DNA of 64,000 nucleotides, taken from positions 1 to 64,000 of the forward strand of contig JAETRD010000008.1 of NCBI GenBank assembly GCA_021770345.1, given 5' to 3'. The stretch's first letter is position 1, and the number at the start of each line of letters is the position of its first letter. The notes under the pieces are model-generated. The model made no database searches and had not been told where the DNA came from. It saw only the letters and a program-made list of their open reading frames with translations. Position numbers and translations under genes: made by a program. Shown piece after piece: positions 26,115 to 36,048 of the stretch. This DNA comes from Lachnospiraceae bacterium (GTDB lineage: Bacteria; Bacillota; Clostridia; Lachnospirales; Lachnospiraceae).

Positions 26115-28005
26115 AATAATATCGCACCTCCTGCAATGCCGGTTTCTCCGTTCTGTCCGCAAATAATATCCCGTTTCCGGAAAACTCATAGTCGCTCGGC
26201 CGGTCGCAAAAATCTCCGCCGTAGCGCAGCACGGGCTCTCCGGTCACCTCATCTTCCACGAAAAGCGCCTGATCAATGTAATCCCAGATAAATCCGCCGT
26301 GATACATCTCGTATTTCTCAAACAAATCCATGTAGGATTTCATCCCGCCGAGTGAATTTCCCATGTCGTGCATATACTCGCAGAGCAGAAACGGCTTTTT
26401 CGGCTGATTGGACAGATATTCCTCAATCTCCCCGGGCGTCGCGTACATCCGGCTCTCCACATCGGAAACCGCATCCTCGTAGGCTCTGTCATAGATGACC
26501 CCCTCGTAATGCACCAGCCTGCTCTCATCCTTTTCCTTAAAATACCGGTCCATCGCCGCGATATTGTCCCCCACATAGGACTCGTTTCCAAGCGACCAGA
26601 ACAGCACGGACGGATGATTTTTCAAAAGCTCAAAATTCGTTCTCGCGCGGTCCAAGACAACCTCGCGCCACTGCGGAATGCTTCCCGGAACATTCCAGGA
26701 CGGCTCGACGGCCCCCATTTTCTGCCACGAGCCGTGGGACTCAAGATTTACCTCCGCCATCACATAAATCCCGTTTGCATCGCACAGGTAATACCACGGA
26801 ATCTGATCGGGATAATGGCAGGTGCGCACGGCATTGATGTTGTTTTTCCGAAAGATTTCGATGTCGTATTCCATCTCTTCCGGCCCGATGCAGCGCCCGC
26901 CTTTCGCACTCCACTCATGCCGGTTGACGCCGTAAAGCTTTAACCTGCTGCCGTTTAATCGAATCACCTTATTTACAATCTCAATCCGCCGGAACCCGAT
27001 CTGATACGGGACAATTTCCAGCGTTTCCCCGTCCCTCCCGCGCAGAGTAATCAAAAGCGTATACAGATACGGATTTTCGTTGCCCCACGGCGTGACTTCC
27101 GAAAGTTTCTGCGCCGGCACCAAAAGCCGCGCATATCCGGTCTCGTCCCATGCGACCGGAAGCATCTGCCTTATCGCCTGCGTCCCGTCCGCGCCGCACA
27201 GACTGATTTCCGCGGTGACCCCCTCCCCGTCCTCCTGCGCGGAGAGCAAAAGTTCCGCCGAAAAGCTGCCGCTTTTACAGTCCTCATAAAGCACCGGCTT
27301 CGCCCACAGATCCTCCACATGCACCCTGGGTTTTGCATACAGCACAACGTCGCGGAAAATGCCGAAAAACCGGAAAAAATCCTGGTCCTCGAGATACGCC
27401 GCCGTACTTCTCTTGTGCACCTCGACCGCCAGCACATTCCCGTTTTCCTGCACAAACGGCGTCAGGTCAAATTCCGACGGCGTAAAGCTGTCCTCCGCAT
27501 AGCCCACAAACTGCCCGTTCAGCCAGACATACATCGCCTGCTCCACACCGGCAAAGCAAATGACGACGCGCTTTCCCGCAAACTCCGGTTTTAAATCAAA
27601 GACTTTTACATAAGAACCGACCGGATTGTAGTCCGCCGCGGAAAAGCTCTTCGGAACTTCCTGTTTTCCTCCCGTGTAAGCCGGTCTGCGGTAGACATGC
27701 CCCTCCCACGGGTACATCGTATTGATGTAGTGGATTTTATCGTAGCCGGCAAGCTCGATATGTCCCGGAACCTGGATTTCGTCAAAACCGCTCCGGTCAT
27801 AATCCGTCCGGTAAAATTCCGCCGGCCTGCTCTTCCCGTTCACCGAATAACAGAACTGCCAGTCTCCGTTCAACGACTGCCGGAGCGCGCTCATCGCTCC
27901 CCGGTACGCCTCTTCGCTCTCATAAAACATGTGATCGCTGTGCGCCGGAAGCTGATTGACCCGAAAGACCTCCGGGTCGTCTAACCATCTGATATCTGCT
28001 TTCAT
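26104..28005 (-). CDS. lacL: beta-galactosidase large subunit (LacL), GH2
   Basis: The 633-residue product has the GH2 domains of LacZ without the C-terminal part. It contains a sugar-binding jelly roll, LYGVNRHEW, the acid/base Glu in FWSLGNES and the nucleophile Glu in LLCEYMHDMGNS. It ends where LacM begins, as in LacLM heterodimers. I chose the ATG at 28005, which has GTGAGGAAAATCAG upstream; a GTG five codons earlier is possible. The upstream gene is a CUT1 permease 58 bases away, so a galactoside is a likely cargo. Confidence 0.9.
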   Translation of the reverse strand: MKADIRWLDDPEVFRVNQLPAHSDHMFYESEEAYRGAMSALRQSLNGDWQFCYSVNGKSRPAEFYRTDYDRSGFDEIQVPGHIELAGYDKIHYINTMYPWEGHVYRRPAYTGGKQEVPKSFSAADYNPVGSYVKVFDLKPEFAGKRVVICFAGVEQAMYVWLNGQFVGYAEDSFTPSEFDLTPFVQENGNVLAVEVHKRSTAAYLEDQDFFRFFGIFRDVVLYAKPRVHVEDLWAKPVLYEDCKSGSFSAELLLSAQEDGEGVTAEISLCGADGTQAIRQMLPVAWDETGYARLLVPAQKLSEVTPWGNENPYLYTLLITLRGRDGETLEIVPYQIGFRRIEIVNKVIRLNGSRLKLYGVNRHEWSAKGGRCIGPEEMEYDIEIFRKNNINAVRTCHYPDQIPWYYLCDANGIYVMAEVNLESHGSWQKMGAVEPSWNVPGSIPQWREVVLDRARTNFELLKNHPSVLFWSLGNESYVGDNIAAMDRYFKEKDESRLVHYEGVIYDRAYEDAVSDVESRMYATPGEIEEYLSNQPKKPFLLCEYMHDMGNSLGGMKSYMDLFEKYEMYHGGFIWDYIDQALFVEDEVTGEPVLRYGGDFCDRPSDYEFSGNGILFADRTEKPALQEVRYYYGK

Positions 28006-28063
28006 TCTGATTTTCCTCACATTATTTTTTTATCTCTTACATATTTCCTTTCGCAATTGTATT

Positions 28064-28897
28064 TTACTCCTTTACGGCCCCGGATGCTATCCCCGCCAGA
28101 ATATATTTCTGGAAAAATATGTAAATCAGAATCGTGGGAATCATGATCACAATGATTCCGGCCGCCAGCGTCTGCCAGGAGCCCTGCTGCGCATTTGCGT
28201 AGTCCATCAGAAATGTGGTCAGTGTCCGCAGCTTGTTCTTCGGCATATAGAGATACGGAATGTACATGTCATTGATAATCGTGATTGCTTTGATGATACA
28301 CACCGTTGCCGTCGCCGGCGCTAACAGTGGAAATATAATCGTGTAAAACAGGCGGAAATAGGAGCATCCGTCAATCAGCGCCGCCTCGTCGAGAGAGACG
28401 GAAAGACCCGAAATAAACTGCCTGTAAATATAGAGCTGCATCAGATCCGAAGCCACATAAATGATAATCGGCGCTCCCAGCGTATTATATAAATGAATGC
28501 TGTTAATCAGACGAAATCTGGCAATCTCCGTGACAAAGGTCGGTATCAGCATTCCGACAAAAAACAGGGCAACGATAACCTTCTTGCCGAAAAACTCAAA
28601 CCGTTCAATAATAAATGCCGTGATCGTTCCGAATATTACGTTGAAAAACAGCGAAACCACGAGGATAATCCCCGTATTTTTAAAGCCCAAAAGCAAATAC
28701 TTGTTTGTCAGCACCTCCTTATAGTTCTCAAACGTAATATTTGAGAGGCCCGGGGGCGACAGGGGTGAAGTGACCGCCATGTCCGTTTTTGTTTTCAGGG
28801 AAGCAAACAGGGTCAGCAGAATCGGTGCCAGCACAATTACAACCATACACAGACAGATGATCTGCTTGACTGCCTGTGTCACTACTCTCTTAGCCAT
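28064..28897 (-). CDS. CUT1 sugar ABC transporter permease (MalG-like)
   Basis: The 277-residue product has six membrane segments and the EAA loop (DEAALIDGCSYFRLFYTIIFP). I prefer the second ATG (28897), seven bases after AGGAGG; the first ATG is too close to it. The gene overlaps the end of the MalF-like permease by 8 bases, so translation is coupled. It is followed by lacL and belongs to the second sugar transporter. Confidence 0.92.
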   Translation of the reverse strand: MAKRVVTQAVKQIICLCMVVIVLAPILLTLFASLKTKTDMAVTSPLSPPGLSNITFENYKEVLTNKYLLLGFKNTGIILVVSLFFNVIFGTITAFIIERFEFFGKKVIVALFFVGMLIPTFVTEIARFRLINSIHLYNTLGAPIIIYVASDLMQLYIYRQFISGLSVSLDEAALIDGCSYFRLFYTIIFPLLAPATATVCIIKAITIINDMYIPYLYMPKNKLRTLTTFLMDYANAQQGSWQTLAAGIIVIMIPTILIYIFFQKYILAGIASGAVKE

Positions 28898-29792
28898 TTT
28901 CATTCCTCCTGTCCTTTAAAATAATCCCGTGGATAATCTTATTCTGAACGACATACACAAGTATAATCAGAAACATCATCGCCACTGCCATTGTCGCCGC
29001 CAGTCCGAAGTTCGAGAAAGTAAAGGCCGTCTTGATGGTATACAGTGTAAACGTCGAGGAGGCATAGCCCGGACCGCCCGCCGTCATGACAAACGGGATA
29101 TCAAATACCTGCAGCGCACCTCTGATGTTATCAAACAGCACAAAATCAACCATCAGCATGATTGCCGGTATCTGTATATAGCGGAATAACTGCCAGGTAT
29201 TCGCCCCGTCCACCTCCGCCGCTTCCATAATGTCCTGCGGAATCGACTGCAGCGCCGCCATAAAGAGGATGACATGATAGCCGCTGAATCTCCACAGCGA
29301 GACAAAGGAGAGCACAAAATTCACGATCTTCTCGTCAGACAGCCAGTTTCGAATCAGGTTTTCCAGATGAGCCGCCGACAGGATTGCGTCAAACGCACCG
29401 TTGATCGGCGAAAAGAAATAAGAAAATGCATACGCGATGGCCACTCCGTTGATAATATACGGCAGAAAGACCATTGTCTTATAAAATTTTGCCGCCCGCA
29501 GCTTGCTGGTCAGCAGAACCGCAAACGCCAATTCTACGATAATCATCAGCAGATGTACAAAGAAGTATACCGCGTTATTTCTCAGCGACAGCCATAAATC
29601 CTTATTCTGAAACATACTGACGTAATTCTCAAACCAGATAAACCTGCTCTCCGGCGAATAGCCGTCCCAGTTTGTAAAGCTCATGCGAAACAGATCGACA
29701 GCCGGAAACACAACAAATGCTACCAGCAAAGTAACCGGTATGATAAGCGACACAAATATAAACTGTTTTCTTTTTTTATTCAGTCTGTTCAT
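28890..29792 (-). CDS. CUT1 sugar ABC transporter permease (MalF-like)
   Basis: The 300-residue product has six membrane segments, the signature FTNWDGY near the first periplasmic loop and the EAA loop (MEAAEVDGANTWQLFRYIQIP). The start follows AAAGGAAATCGT. It lies 115 bases after the binding-protein gene, across a hairpin with a UUCG loop, and overlaps the next permease. Confidence 0.92.
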   Translation of the reverse strand: MNRLNKKRKQFIFVSLIIPVTLLVAFVVFPAVDLFRMSFTNWDGYSPESRFIWFENYVSMFQNKDLWLSLRNNAVYFFVHLLMIIVELAFAVLLTSKLRAAKFYKTMVFLPYIINGVAIAYAFSYFFSPINGAFDAILSAAHLENLIRNWLSDEKIVNFVLSFVSLWRFSGYHVILFMAALQSIPQDIMEAAEVDGANTWQLFRYIQIPAIMLMVDFVLFDNIRGALQVFDIPFVMTAGGPGYASSTFTLYTIKTAFTFSNFGLAATMAVAMMFLIILVYVVQNKIIHGIILKDRRNENG

Positions 29793-29861
29793 ACGATTTC
29801 CTTTCCGTACAGCGATAGCTGCAATATTTTTAATAAAATTCCGGTAAAACAGCGCTGTCAG

Positions 29862-29890
29862 TTTGAGGGCTGCCGAAGGCAGCCCTCAAA
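29862..29890 (-). terminator. UUCG-type hairpin between binding-protein and permease genes
   Basis: TTTGAGGGCTGCC (29862-29874) and GGCAGCCCTCAAA (29878-29890) form a perfect 13-bp stem. On the minus strand the loop is C-TTC-G-like, an extra-stable tetraloop. No T-run follows. Its position copies that of the hairpin at 17891-17923 in the other transporter operon, pointing to the same control of binding-protein level. Confidence 0.7.
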
Positions 29891-29907
29891 ACCGTCCCTT
29901 TCCGTTC

Positions 29908-31302
29908 TTATTGAATTCCAAGCTTCGCTCTCGCTTCTTTCCACTTCTGGTTCAGCTCATCCAGACTTCCTCTCAGGTCAAAGTTCTCCGTCATCATCTG
30001 CGCTCCGAGCTTCTTATAATCAAACGTTGTCTCATTTTGGATCGCTGTAAAATCGTCTCCGCCGCCGTCATACATAATAAGCTGCATATCCGGGCAAAGC
30101 GTGTCTGCCTCGGCCAGAATCGGATCTTTTTCCTTTTCGAAGTTTGTCATCGACGATGCCGATGAAACATAGTTGATATAATCCGGATACCATGCGTCGG
30201 AATAAAACCACTCCACAAAAGCAAGCGCTGCTTCCTGATTCTTCGAATGTGTCGTCACACCCATAAAGGAATCTCCCTGTACGATTACATTGTAGGGATC
30301 CGTGCTTTCGTTTCTTGTCGGCAGATAAAATGTCCCAAGCTGTGAATAATCCTCCGTGCCGTTCTGGATATTCTGAAGTCCCCAGTCGCCGAGCGCGATA
30401 ATCGCCGCCTTTTTCGCCGCAAACAGTGACGTCGCCTGATCATTTCCAAGACCTAACGGGTCTTTCCCGAGAACCCCGGACGTAAACAGGCTGTATACCT
30501 TATCATAAGCCTTTGCAATATCGGTCCCCTCCGCAAACGGTTCGTCCGTAGCTGCCATCGTATTCCAGTTCTGACCGTTTCCGCTCTCTAACGCCGGCAT
30601 AAACTCCATGTAAGGATAATCCGGCCACTCATCTTTTAATCCGCATGCAATCGCCATGAACTCCGGATCGTCTTTTCCGTAATAGTCCTGCAGCTTCTTG
30701 GCAGCCTCCTCAAATTCTCCCCATGTACCCGGGACCTCAACTCCCGCCTCCTCAAACATGTCCTTCCAATAATATACATATTCGTAACCGGACGTCATCG
30801 GAATTCCAAGCACCTTGCCGTCTATCGCATATCCCTCCGCAAGCATATTGTTCTTACATGCCTCGGTAGAGGAAAGATCAATCAGATAATCCTTAAATCT
30901 TGCCAGTGTAAACGTCTTGTTAAACATAACATCCGGCAGCTGGTTCGCGGATGCACGCATTTTCATCGCATTCCAGTATTCACTGTCATCTTTAATCTTT
31001 TCGACTTCAACCTCGATATTCGGATAAGTCTCCTGAAACTTTCCTACCATATCATTGTCTTCAATAAAGTCGTTCAGATTATTGTCCCAGATCGTAAAAG
31101 TAATCGTACCGCTCAGGTCCTCCTGCGCTCCGGCTCCTGCGTCAGCCAACACCTCAGTGCCTGCATTGCTCCCGCTGCCTGCCACATCGGCATCCCCCGG
31201 CGTCGACGTACTCTGATTGTTTCCGCTGTCATTTCCGCAACCGGCAAGCATCCCGGCGCACATCGCACATGTCAATAGTGCTGCTACTGCTTTTTTGTTC
31301 AT
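29908..31302 (-). CDS. CUT1 ABC transporter solute-binding lipoprotein
   Basis: From the ATG at 31302 (AAGGAGG seven bases upstream) the product has 464 residues. It has a signal peptide, lipobox MLAGC with Cys22, a Ser/Gly/Ala-rich linker, and a family 1 sugar-binding fold (GTITFTIWDNNLNDFIED, MPTRNESTDPYN-like region, VEWFYSDAWYPDYINY). It heads the second transporter operon, followed by two permeases and LacL/LacM. The membrane AraC-type regulator gene lies just upstream on the same strand. Confidence 0.93.
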   Translation of the reverse strand: MNKKAVAALLTCAMCAGMLAGCGNDSGNNQSTSTPGDADVAGSGSNAGTEVLADAGAGAQEDLSGTITFTIWDNNLNDFIEDNDMVGKFQETYPNIEVEVEKIKDDSEYWNAMKMRASANQLPDVMFNKTFTLARFKDYLIDLSSTEACKNNMLAEGYAIDGKVLGIPMTSGYEYVYYWKDMFEEAGVEVPGTWGEFEEAAKKLQDYYGKDDPEFMAIACGLKDEWPDYPYMEFMPALESGNGQNWNTMAATDEPFAEGTDIAKAYDKVYSLFTSGVLGKDPLGLGNDQATSLFAAKKAAIIALGDWGLQNIQNGTEDYSQLGTFYLPTRNESTDPYNVIVQGDSFMGVTTHSKNQEAALAFVEWFYSDAWYPDYINYVSSASSMTNFEKEKDPILAEADTLCPDMQLIMYDGGGDDFTAIQNETTFDYKKLGAQMMTENFDLRGSLDELNQKWKEARAKLGIQ

Positions 31303-31457
31303 AAACAAATCCTCCTTCAATGTGTTTCGTGGTTACGCCCCAAGAATAACAATTGCCCCTTCGGATTTCTATTTCTTATTTTCATTTTTCTTGATTATTT
31401 TACAGTTTCGTTCTTTCAGCAATCCTGATTTATCGTAAGTTTTTTTGATGAATCGTA

Positions 31458-31487
31458 AGAAAAACCATGCTTTCACATGGTTTTTCT
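31458..31487 (-). terminator. terminator overlapping the end of the AraC-type regulator gene
   Basis: AGAAAAACCATG (31458-31469) pairs with CATGGTTTTTCT (31476-31487), and the stop codon lies in the loop. On the minus strand the distal arm carries a T-run (GGTTTTTCTT), so it can act as an intrinsic terminator before the binding-protein gene. Confidence 0.6.
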
Positions 31488-33722
31488 GTACTGTGCCGGA
31501 CTGATTCCGTTTAATTTTTTAAACATTCGGTTGAAATGCTCCGTATTGTTATACCCCACCATCTCCGATATCTCATAAACCTTAAAGGTCGTTGTCTTTA
31601 GCATCTCCCTGGCTTTCTGTATCCGAAGACCCGTCAGGTAGGACGAAAAAGTCTCGCCCGCCTCCTTCGTAAACTTATTCGTGAAATATTTTTCGTTCAG
31701 GCCGACGTACTCGGCCACCTTCGCAAGAGACAAATCCGGCTCGTCGTAATGTCTGAGCAGATAGTGCTTCGCTTTCACGATGGCGTCCGCCTCCAATAAA
31801 TTCAGTTTTGCCGCGGAGTAATCCATAATCCATGCAAAATAATTTGTCAGCCACAGCTTTAATGCCCTCACATCCTCCAGCCGGCGAACCTTTTCCATAT
31901 AATCATATTGCTGCTGAAAAATATCCGAAAATCTGCCGTTATCCGCTTCAAACCGTCTCCCGATTGCGACAATGACCGCAAAGATATGAAGTTCGGCGTC
32001 TGCCCGCTCATAGGTACCAATCGCGTCAAATAATTTTTCCCGCTCATCCAGATACACCTTCTCATCCGCGACATAAAGAGCCTCGGCAAGCTCCCGGTAC
32101 GCATCGGAATAAGCGAGGATCCGTTCCGTCTCGCCTGCGGCAGCCGCAAGATGAATGACTGCATCTTCCTTATACAGAAACCGCACAAAACACTCTTTCC
32201 GCAATTCCTGCAGTCCTCCCTCAAACTGCTCCCGACCGGAGTTCTTTTTTCCGACGCACACTGCAAATCTTATTCCGCAGTTCTTTTTCGCTTCCGCCTG
32301 TAATTCGCCGAGCATCGTTTCCAGCCGCTCCAGGTAATTCTCCTCGGACGTCCGGTAGAAAACAAGGAAGCACGACGGGCTCTCCATATAAATCCAGCAC
32401 CGCGCCGCAAACCTCGGATTTCTCTCAAACCCCTCCACCAGCTGTCTGGCATACTCCGCATCCGTTTTCTCCGACGGATAATTCCCGACCAGAAAGCTCA
32501 TCAGCACATAGTCATCCATGAAAAATTCTTTCAGTCGCCCGGCAACCTCTGCCGGCGTTGTCTCTCCCCTCACAAGCTTGGCAAAAGAATCGACCGGGCT
32601 GACACGCGCACTGTTCACACGCTCCTCATATTCGTCGATCAGCGCCCGCAGTCTCCGAACCATCGCATTGAACTGGTGTATCATGCTGCGAACCTCATAC
32701 TGCCCTCTGGGCGCAATATGCATTTCCAGATTGCCTTCCTCCACCGACCTTAATCCGTTGCTGATCTCTTCGATCGGGCGAACAATGCTTGCCAGAAAAT
32801 ACCTGGAATAGTAGCCTGCCAGCAAAAAGATAAAAACCGCAACCCCCACAATCCATGCAGCGGTCACGGAAAAGTCTCTCATCAGCACTGCGGTCTCGAC
32901 AAAGCTCTCAATATACCAGTTAGAACCGTTTACCGCCATCGGGGTCGTCACCACCGTGTACCCCTGCGCAGGCATCTGCATATCTTCCGTCGAAAATATG
33001 ACATTCCCATTTTCTCCGACAATTCTGGTAAACCCAAGCCGGTTCTTTCCGCGCCGGTATTCCTCGTTATATTTTTTTATGATATCCCCTGCTCCCGTCC
33101 GTTGATAAAATATGACCATTTCCGTCCGCTGGGAACGATCCGTCGTCACATCCGGCGACAGTGCAAACGCCAGAACAAGCAGATCTTTTTTCCCGCCCGT
33201 ATACAGATCATTCACATCGTTCGTATCAAACGTGCCCACACAGACGGAATTCGAGTTTGCGAGCGCCGCCTGATACCATTCCGTTTCCTTTATCTGCTCC
33301 TGCTCCCGATGGATTTCATTTTTTATGAAGGTCTCCTTTCCGTCCTTCATGTAAAACGTAACGGAAATCACCTCTTTTACCGGCTCCAACGCCAGATTTC
33401 CCGCCTGAGACAGTCTCTGCTCATATTCGTATTTCTGTATAATATCCTCCGTATCCGTTCCGGAAGCGTACCGGATCACCTCATTGTTATTCGTATAGAT
33501 CAGATGCGACAGCCGCATCGACATGACGTTAATATCCGCCGTCAATTCCGTTCTGATATTTTCCTGTGCACGCTCTATCGTTTCAATCGCCTGGCATTTA
33601 AACTGCCGCTTCAGCATAAGCAGCGCTGCTGCCAGAACCACCATAAGCGGTATCACAATCAGACAGACAAACACCAGATAATATACGCTTTTTAATGAAA
33701 GATGTGCCCTCCGCGTCCTCAT
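31473..33722 (-). CDS. membrane-anchored AraC-family regulator with Cache/HAMP sensor
   Basis: The 749-residue product begins MRTRRAHLSLKSVYYLVF and has membrane segments at about 15-37 and 290-312 around an extracellular Cache-like sensor. A HAMP-like segment follows (SIVRPIEEISNGLRSVEEG), then a long middle part and a C-terminal AraC double helix-turn-helix (AKVAEYVGLNEKYFTNKFTK, YNNTEHFNRMFKKLNGISP). It lacks a kinase domain, so it is a one-component membrane regulator. The start at 33722 follows AAGGAGATAAA and overlaps the GH78-like stop as ATGA. It probably senses a sugar and controls the adjacent binding-protein operon. Confidence 0.88.
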   Translation of the reverse strand: MRTRRAHLSLKSVYYLVFVCLIVIPLMVVLAAALLMLKRQFKCQAIETIERAQENIRTELTADINVMSMRLSHLIYTNNNEVIRYASGTDTEDIIQKYEYEQRLSQAGNLALEPVKEVISVTFYMKDGKETFIKNEIHREQEQIKETEWYQAALANSNSVCVGTFDTNDVNDLYTGGKKDLLVLAFALSPDVTTDRSQRTEMVIFYQRTGAGDIIKKYNEEYRRGKNRLGFTRIVGENGNVIFSTEDMQMPAQGYTVVTTPMAVNGSNWYIESFVETAVLMRDFSVTAAWIVGVAVFIFLLAGYYSRYFLASIVRPIEEISNGLRSVEEGNLEMHIAPRGQYEVRSMIHQFNAMVRRLRALIDEYEERVNSARVSPVDSFAKLVRGETTPAEVAGRLKEFFMDDYVLMSFLVGNYPSEKTDAEYARQLVEGFERNPRFAARCWIYMESPSCFLVFYRTSEENYLERLETMLGELQAEAKKNCGIRFAVCVGKKNSGREQFEGGLQELRKECFVRFLYKEDAVIHLAAAAGETERILAYSDAYRELAEALYVADEKVYLDEREKLFDAIGTYERADAELHIFAVIVAIGRRFEADNGRFSDIFQQQYDYMEKVRRLEDVRALKLWLTNYFAWIMDYSAAKLNLLEADAIVKAKHYLLRHYDEPDLSLAKVAEYVGLNEKYFTNKFTKEAGETFSSYLTGLRIQKAREMLKTTTFKVYEISEMVGYNNTEHFNRMFKKLNGISPAQYRKTM

Positions 33723-35902
33723 TTTATCTCCTTTTCCCTGTTTTGCAGGCACGCAAACCGGATGTCCGCGCCTTTCTTTTCCACCGCATACGTCTTCCCG
33801 CCAAACGGTACCCGAAGTGAGAGTTCCGCAATCTCCTCCGGGATATGCGGCGCAAATCGAACGCCGCCCGGCGCGCCGGGGTCCGCCATAAAGCCGCAGA
33901 GCTGCTCGATCATCACAGGAACCGGCGCGGCAGCCCACGGATGGCACAGGCTTGTATTCCACTTCTGGTCCTTTCCCCACGCCTCAAAGCAGGCGGTCGC
34001 GCCCTCCCGCAGCATATTCTTCCACCCGTGTGTGCCGTCATTTGTCAACAGCTCATACATTTCATGATAGCGCCCCTTCTTTGCCAGTGCAAGCAGTAGA
34101 TAATAACTTACCATCACGCCGCAGGAAAAGCCCTTATCCACGACAAAGGAGATGATCTTTTCCTCCTTCTCTGCGGGCAGCAGTCCGAAATACAGCGCGT
34201 AGACGTTCGCGTGCAGCGCCGAATGCACGCTTGTCTCGCTGTCCGCCAAAAGCCCCGTATCCTCCCTGTAAAATGCCCTCTCAAACGCCGCGAGCGACGG
34301 CGCAAGTTCGTATTCCGCCTGCCATCCCAGAATATCCGCCAGCACGTTTAACGTCTTTTTTGCGCCGAGATAGAGTGCGTTTATCACGTTGTGGCAGCCC
34401 GGCGCCACAACCGGTCTCGTCAGCGGAAAGTCGTAATCGTCCCGCAGATTCTCGGGCCAATCCACGAGATTCCACTTGTCCGCCACCTGCTCTAACAGGC
34501 CGTCCGCTCTCTCGTACCGCGCGAAATGCAAAAGAATGCCGCGCGCCGTATCATAATATTCCGCAACCGTCTCTTTATCCCCGGTAAAGCGGTAATAAAG
34601 CAGCAGAAGCTGCCCGTACAGCAGGGAAAAATCCGCGATTTCCTGCATCAACCCGCCCGGAGCGACCGCAAGCAGCCCCGGACAGACCTGCGCCGTCTGC
34701 GCAAACTCGTCGATGCACTTTCGCAGCATATCCGTCTCCCCGGTCAGCAGCACCTGCGCGTGCGCCGTCACGACCGCATCCCCGAGATACTGCCCCTTCT
34801 CCCGCGTCGGACAGTCGATATAGCTCTCCTGCGTGCCGAGGCGCACGGCATGTTTGCAGATTGAAAAAATCTGTGCAAGCGCCGCATCCGAGCAGGTAAA
34901 CGTACACGCCGCGGAATCCATCGGGTAATGGCGCAGAGCAAGCGTGATTTCCCGGACCGTGACGCCGGCGGACGGAACGATTCTTGCATACCGGAACCCC
35001 TTGTAATCGTAAGGATCCAGCCTGCACACGCCGTCCGCGAGCGTCCAGACCTCGTGGTAAATACAGCCGCAGCGCAGCTCATACCGCACGTCTCCCCGAT
35101 CATCAAGTTCCTCCCCGCAGAAAACCTCCACCGTATCGCCCGCATGCCCCTTGGCCACAAGGCAGAGGCTTCCCGTGGTCTCCTCCCCCGCATCGACAAA
35201 GATACTTCCGTCCTCTTTGACCGTGATGCTCTGCGGCTTTCTGCGCTCATGAAAAAGGAGCTTTGTCGGCTGCGGGTAAAGCTTGTAATCCGCCCATGCG
35301 GCGGGAATTGGCGACTCCCATCCCGCATCCGGGAAATCCGGTTCCTTCCAGCACTCCGGAAATCTTCGGCTGTCAAAGTTTTCGAGAAACTGCGTCTCAT
35401 ACCCGCACGTCTCCCCCTGCCAGGCGTCTGTTTTCCGGCAGCAAAACGAGAGCGGCACTTCCTGCCCGCTCTCGTCCCAGAGCTGCGCCGCAAACGCAAA
35501 CCGCAGATCACCGCTGTAAGTTACGCGGTTGACAAGCCCCTGGTAGTACAGATGGATGGCAAGCACATGCACCCCCGGCTCCACCTGCTCAAATGCAATC
35601 CGGTTGTAATAATAGTGCGACGGATAGCCGCATGCCGGCCCCTCCGCCGCAAACTCCCCGTCCAGATACAGCTTGTAGCGGTCGTCCGCCGTGATGTTCA
35701 GCCACATCTTTTCCTGCTTTTTCTCCGCAAAAAAGCGCGCGCGCACCAGCACATGCAGATTTTGCCATGCCTGCTGCCCGCGCGTTTCCGCCGCACAATC
35801 CTGCTCCTTATGCAGAAGGTTTATCGGCCGTATATCCGCAAATTCCGGTATCGTAAGCCACTCTGCCTTCCAGTTCTCCGCTTCGTCTCTGTCCTTTTTC
35901 AT
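33719..35902 (-). CDS. GH78-like alpha-L-rhamnosidase family protein
   Basis: The product (727 residues from 35902, or 739 from an ATG at 35938 with a weak ribosome site) has the bacterial rhamnosidase layout: N-terminal jelly rolls with WKAEWL and ADDRYKLYLDG, the segment YDYKGFRYARI, and an (alpha/alpha)6 barrel beginning QESYIDCPTREKGQYLGD. This last motif corresponds to the GH78 catalytic-acid region (usual form DCPxRDERxGWxGD), but here the DERxGW part is EKGQY, so specificity or activity may differ. A conserved C-terminal beta domain closes it. It overlaps the regulator gene by 4 bases. The protein has no signal peptide. Confidence 0.82.
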   Translation of the reverse strand: MKKDRDEAENWKAEWLTIPEFADIRPINLLHKEQDCAAETRGQQAWQNLHVLVRARFFAEKKQEKMWLNITADDRYKLYLDGEFAAEGPACGYPSHYYYNRIAFEQVEPGVHVLAIHLYYQGLVNRVTYSGDLRFAFAAQLWDESGQEVPLSFCCRKTDAWQGETCGYETQFLENFDSRRFPECWKEPDFPDAGWESPIPAAWADYKLYPQPTKLLFHERRKPQSITVKEDGSIFVDAGEETTGSLCLVAKGHAGDTVEVFCGEELDDRGDVRYELRCGCIYHEVWTLADGVCRLDPYDYKGFRYARIVPSAGVTVREITLALRHYPMDSAACTFTCSDAALAQIFSICKHAVRLGTQESYIDCPTREKGQYLGDAVVTAHAQVLLTGETDMLRKCIDEFAQTAQVCPGLLAVAPGGLMQEIADFSLLYGQLLLLYYRFTGDKETVAEYYDTARGILLHFARYERADGLLEQVADKWNLVDWPENLRDDYDFPLTRPVVAPGCHNVINALYLGAKKTLNVLADILGWQAEYELAPSLAAFERAFYREDTGLLADSETSVHSALHANVYALYFGLLPAEKEEKIISFVVDKGFSCGVMVSYYLLLALAKKGRYHEMYELLTNDGTHGWKNMLREGATACFEAWGKDQKWNTSLCHPWAAAPVPVMIEQLCGFMADPGAPGGVRFAPHIPEEIAELSLRVPFGGKTYAVEKKGADIRFACLQNREKEIK

Positions 35903-35989
35903 CTCTCGGCTTCCTTCGTCCCTTTGATTTTCTTCCATCTTACCGAATACGAAGCCGCATTTCCATAGACATATTCTAAAAAAAATGTA

Positions 35990-36020
35990 TTTTTATTGGT
36001 ACCAAAAGGCAGCGTGTCAA
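35990..36020 (-). promoter_or_regulatory. possible promoter of the GH78/AraC operon
   Basis: On the minus strand a perfect TTGACA (36015-36020) is followed after 19 bases by TAAAAA (35990-35995). The spacing is long and the -10 is weak, so this would be an activator-dependent promoter if real. It lies between the Nudix gene's stop and the GH78-like start. Confidence 0.35.
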
Positions 36021-36048
36021 ATCCCCGCCACGCGCACTCCGCTCCCGT

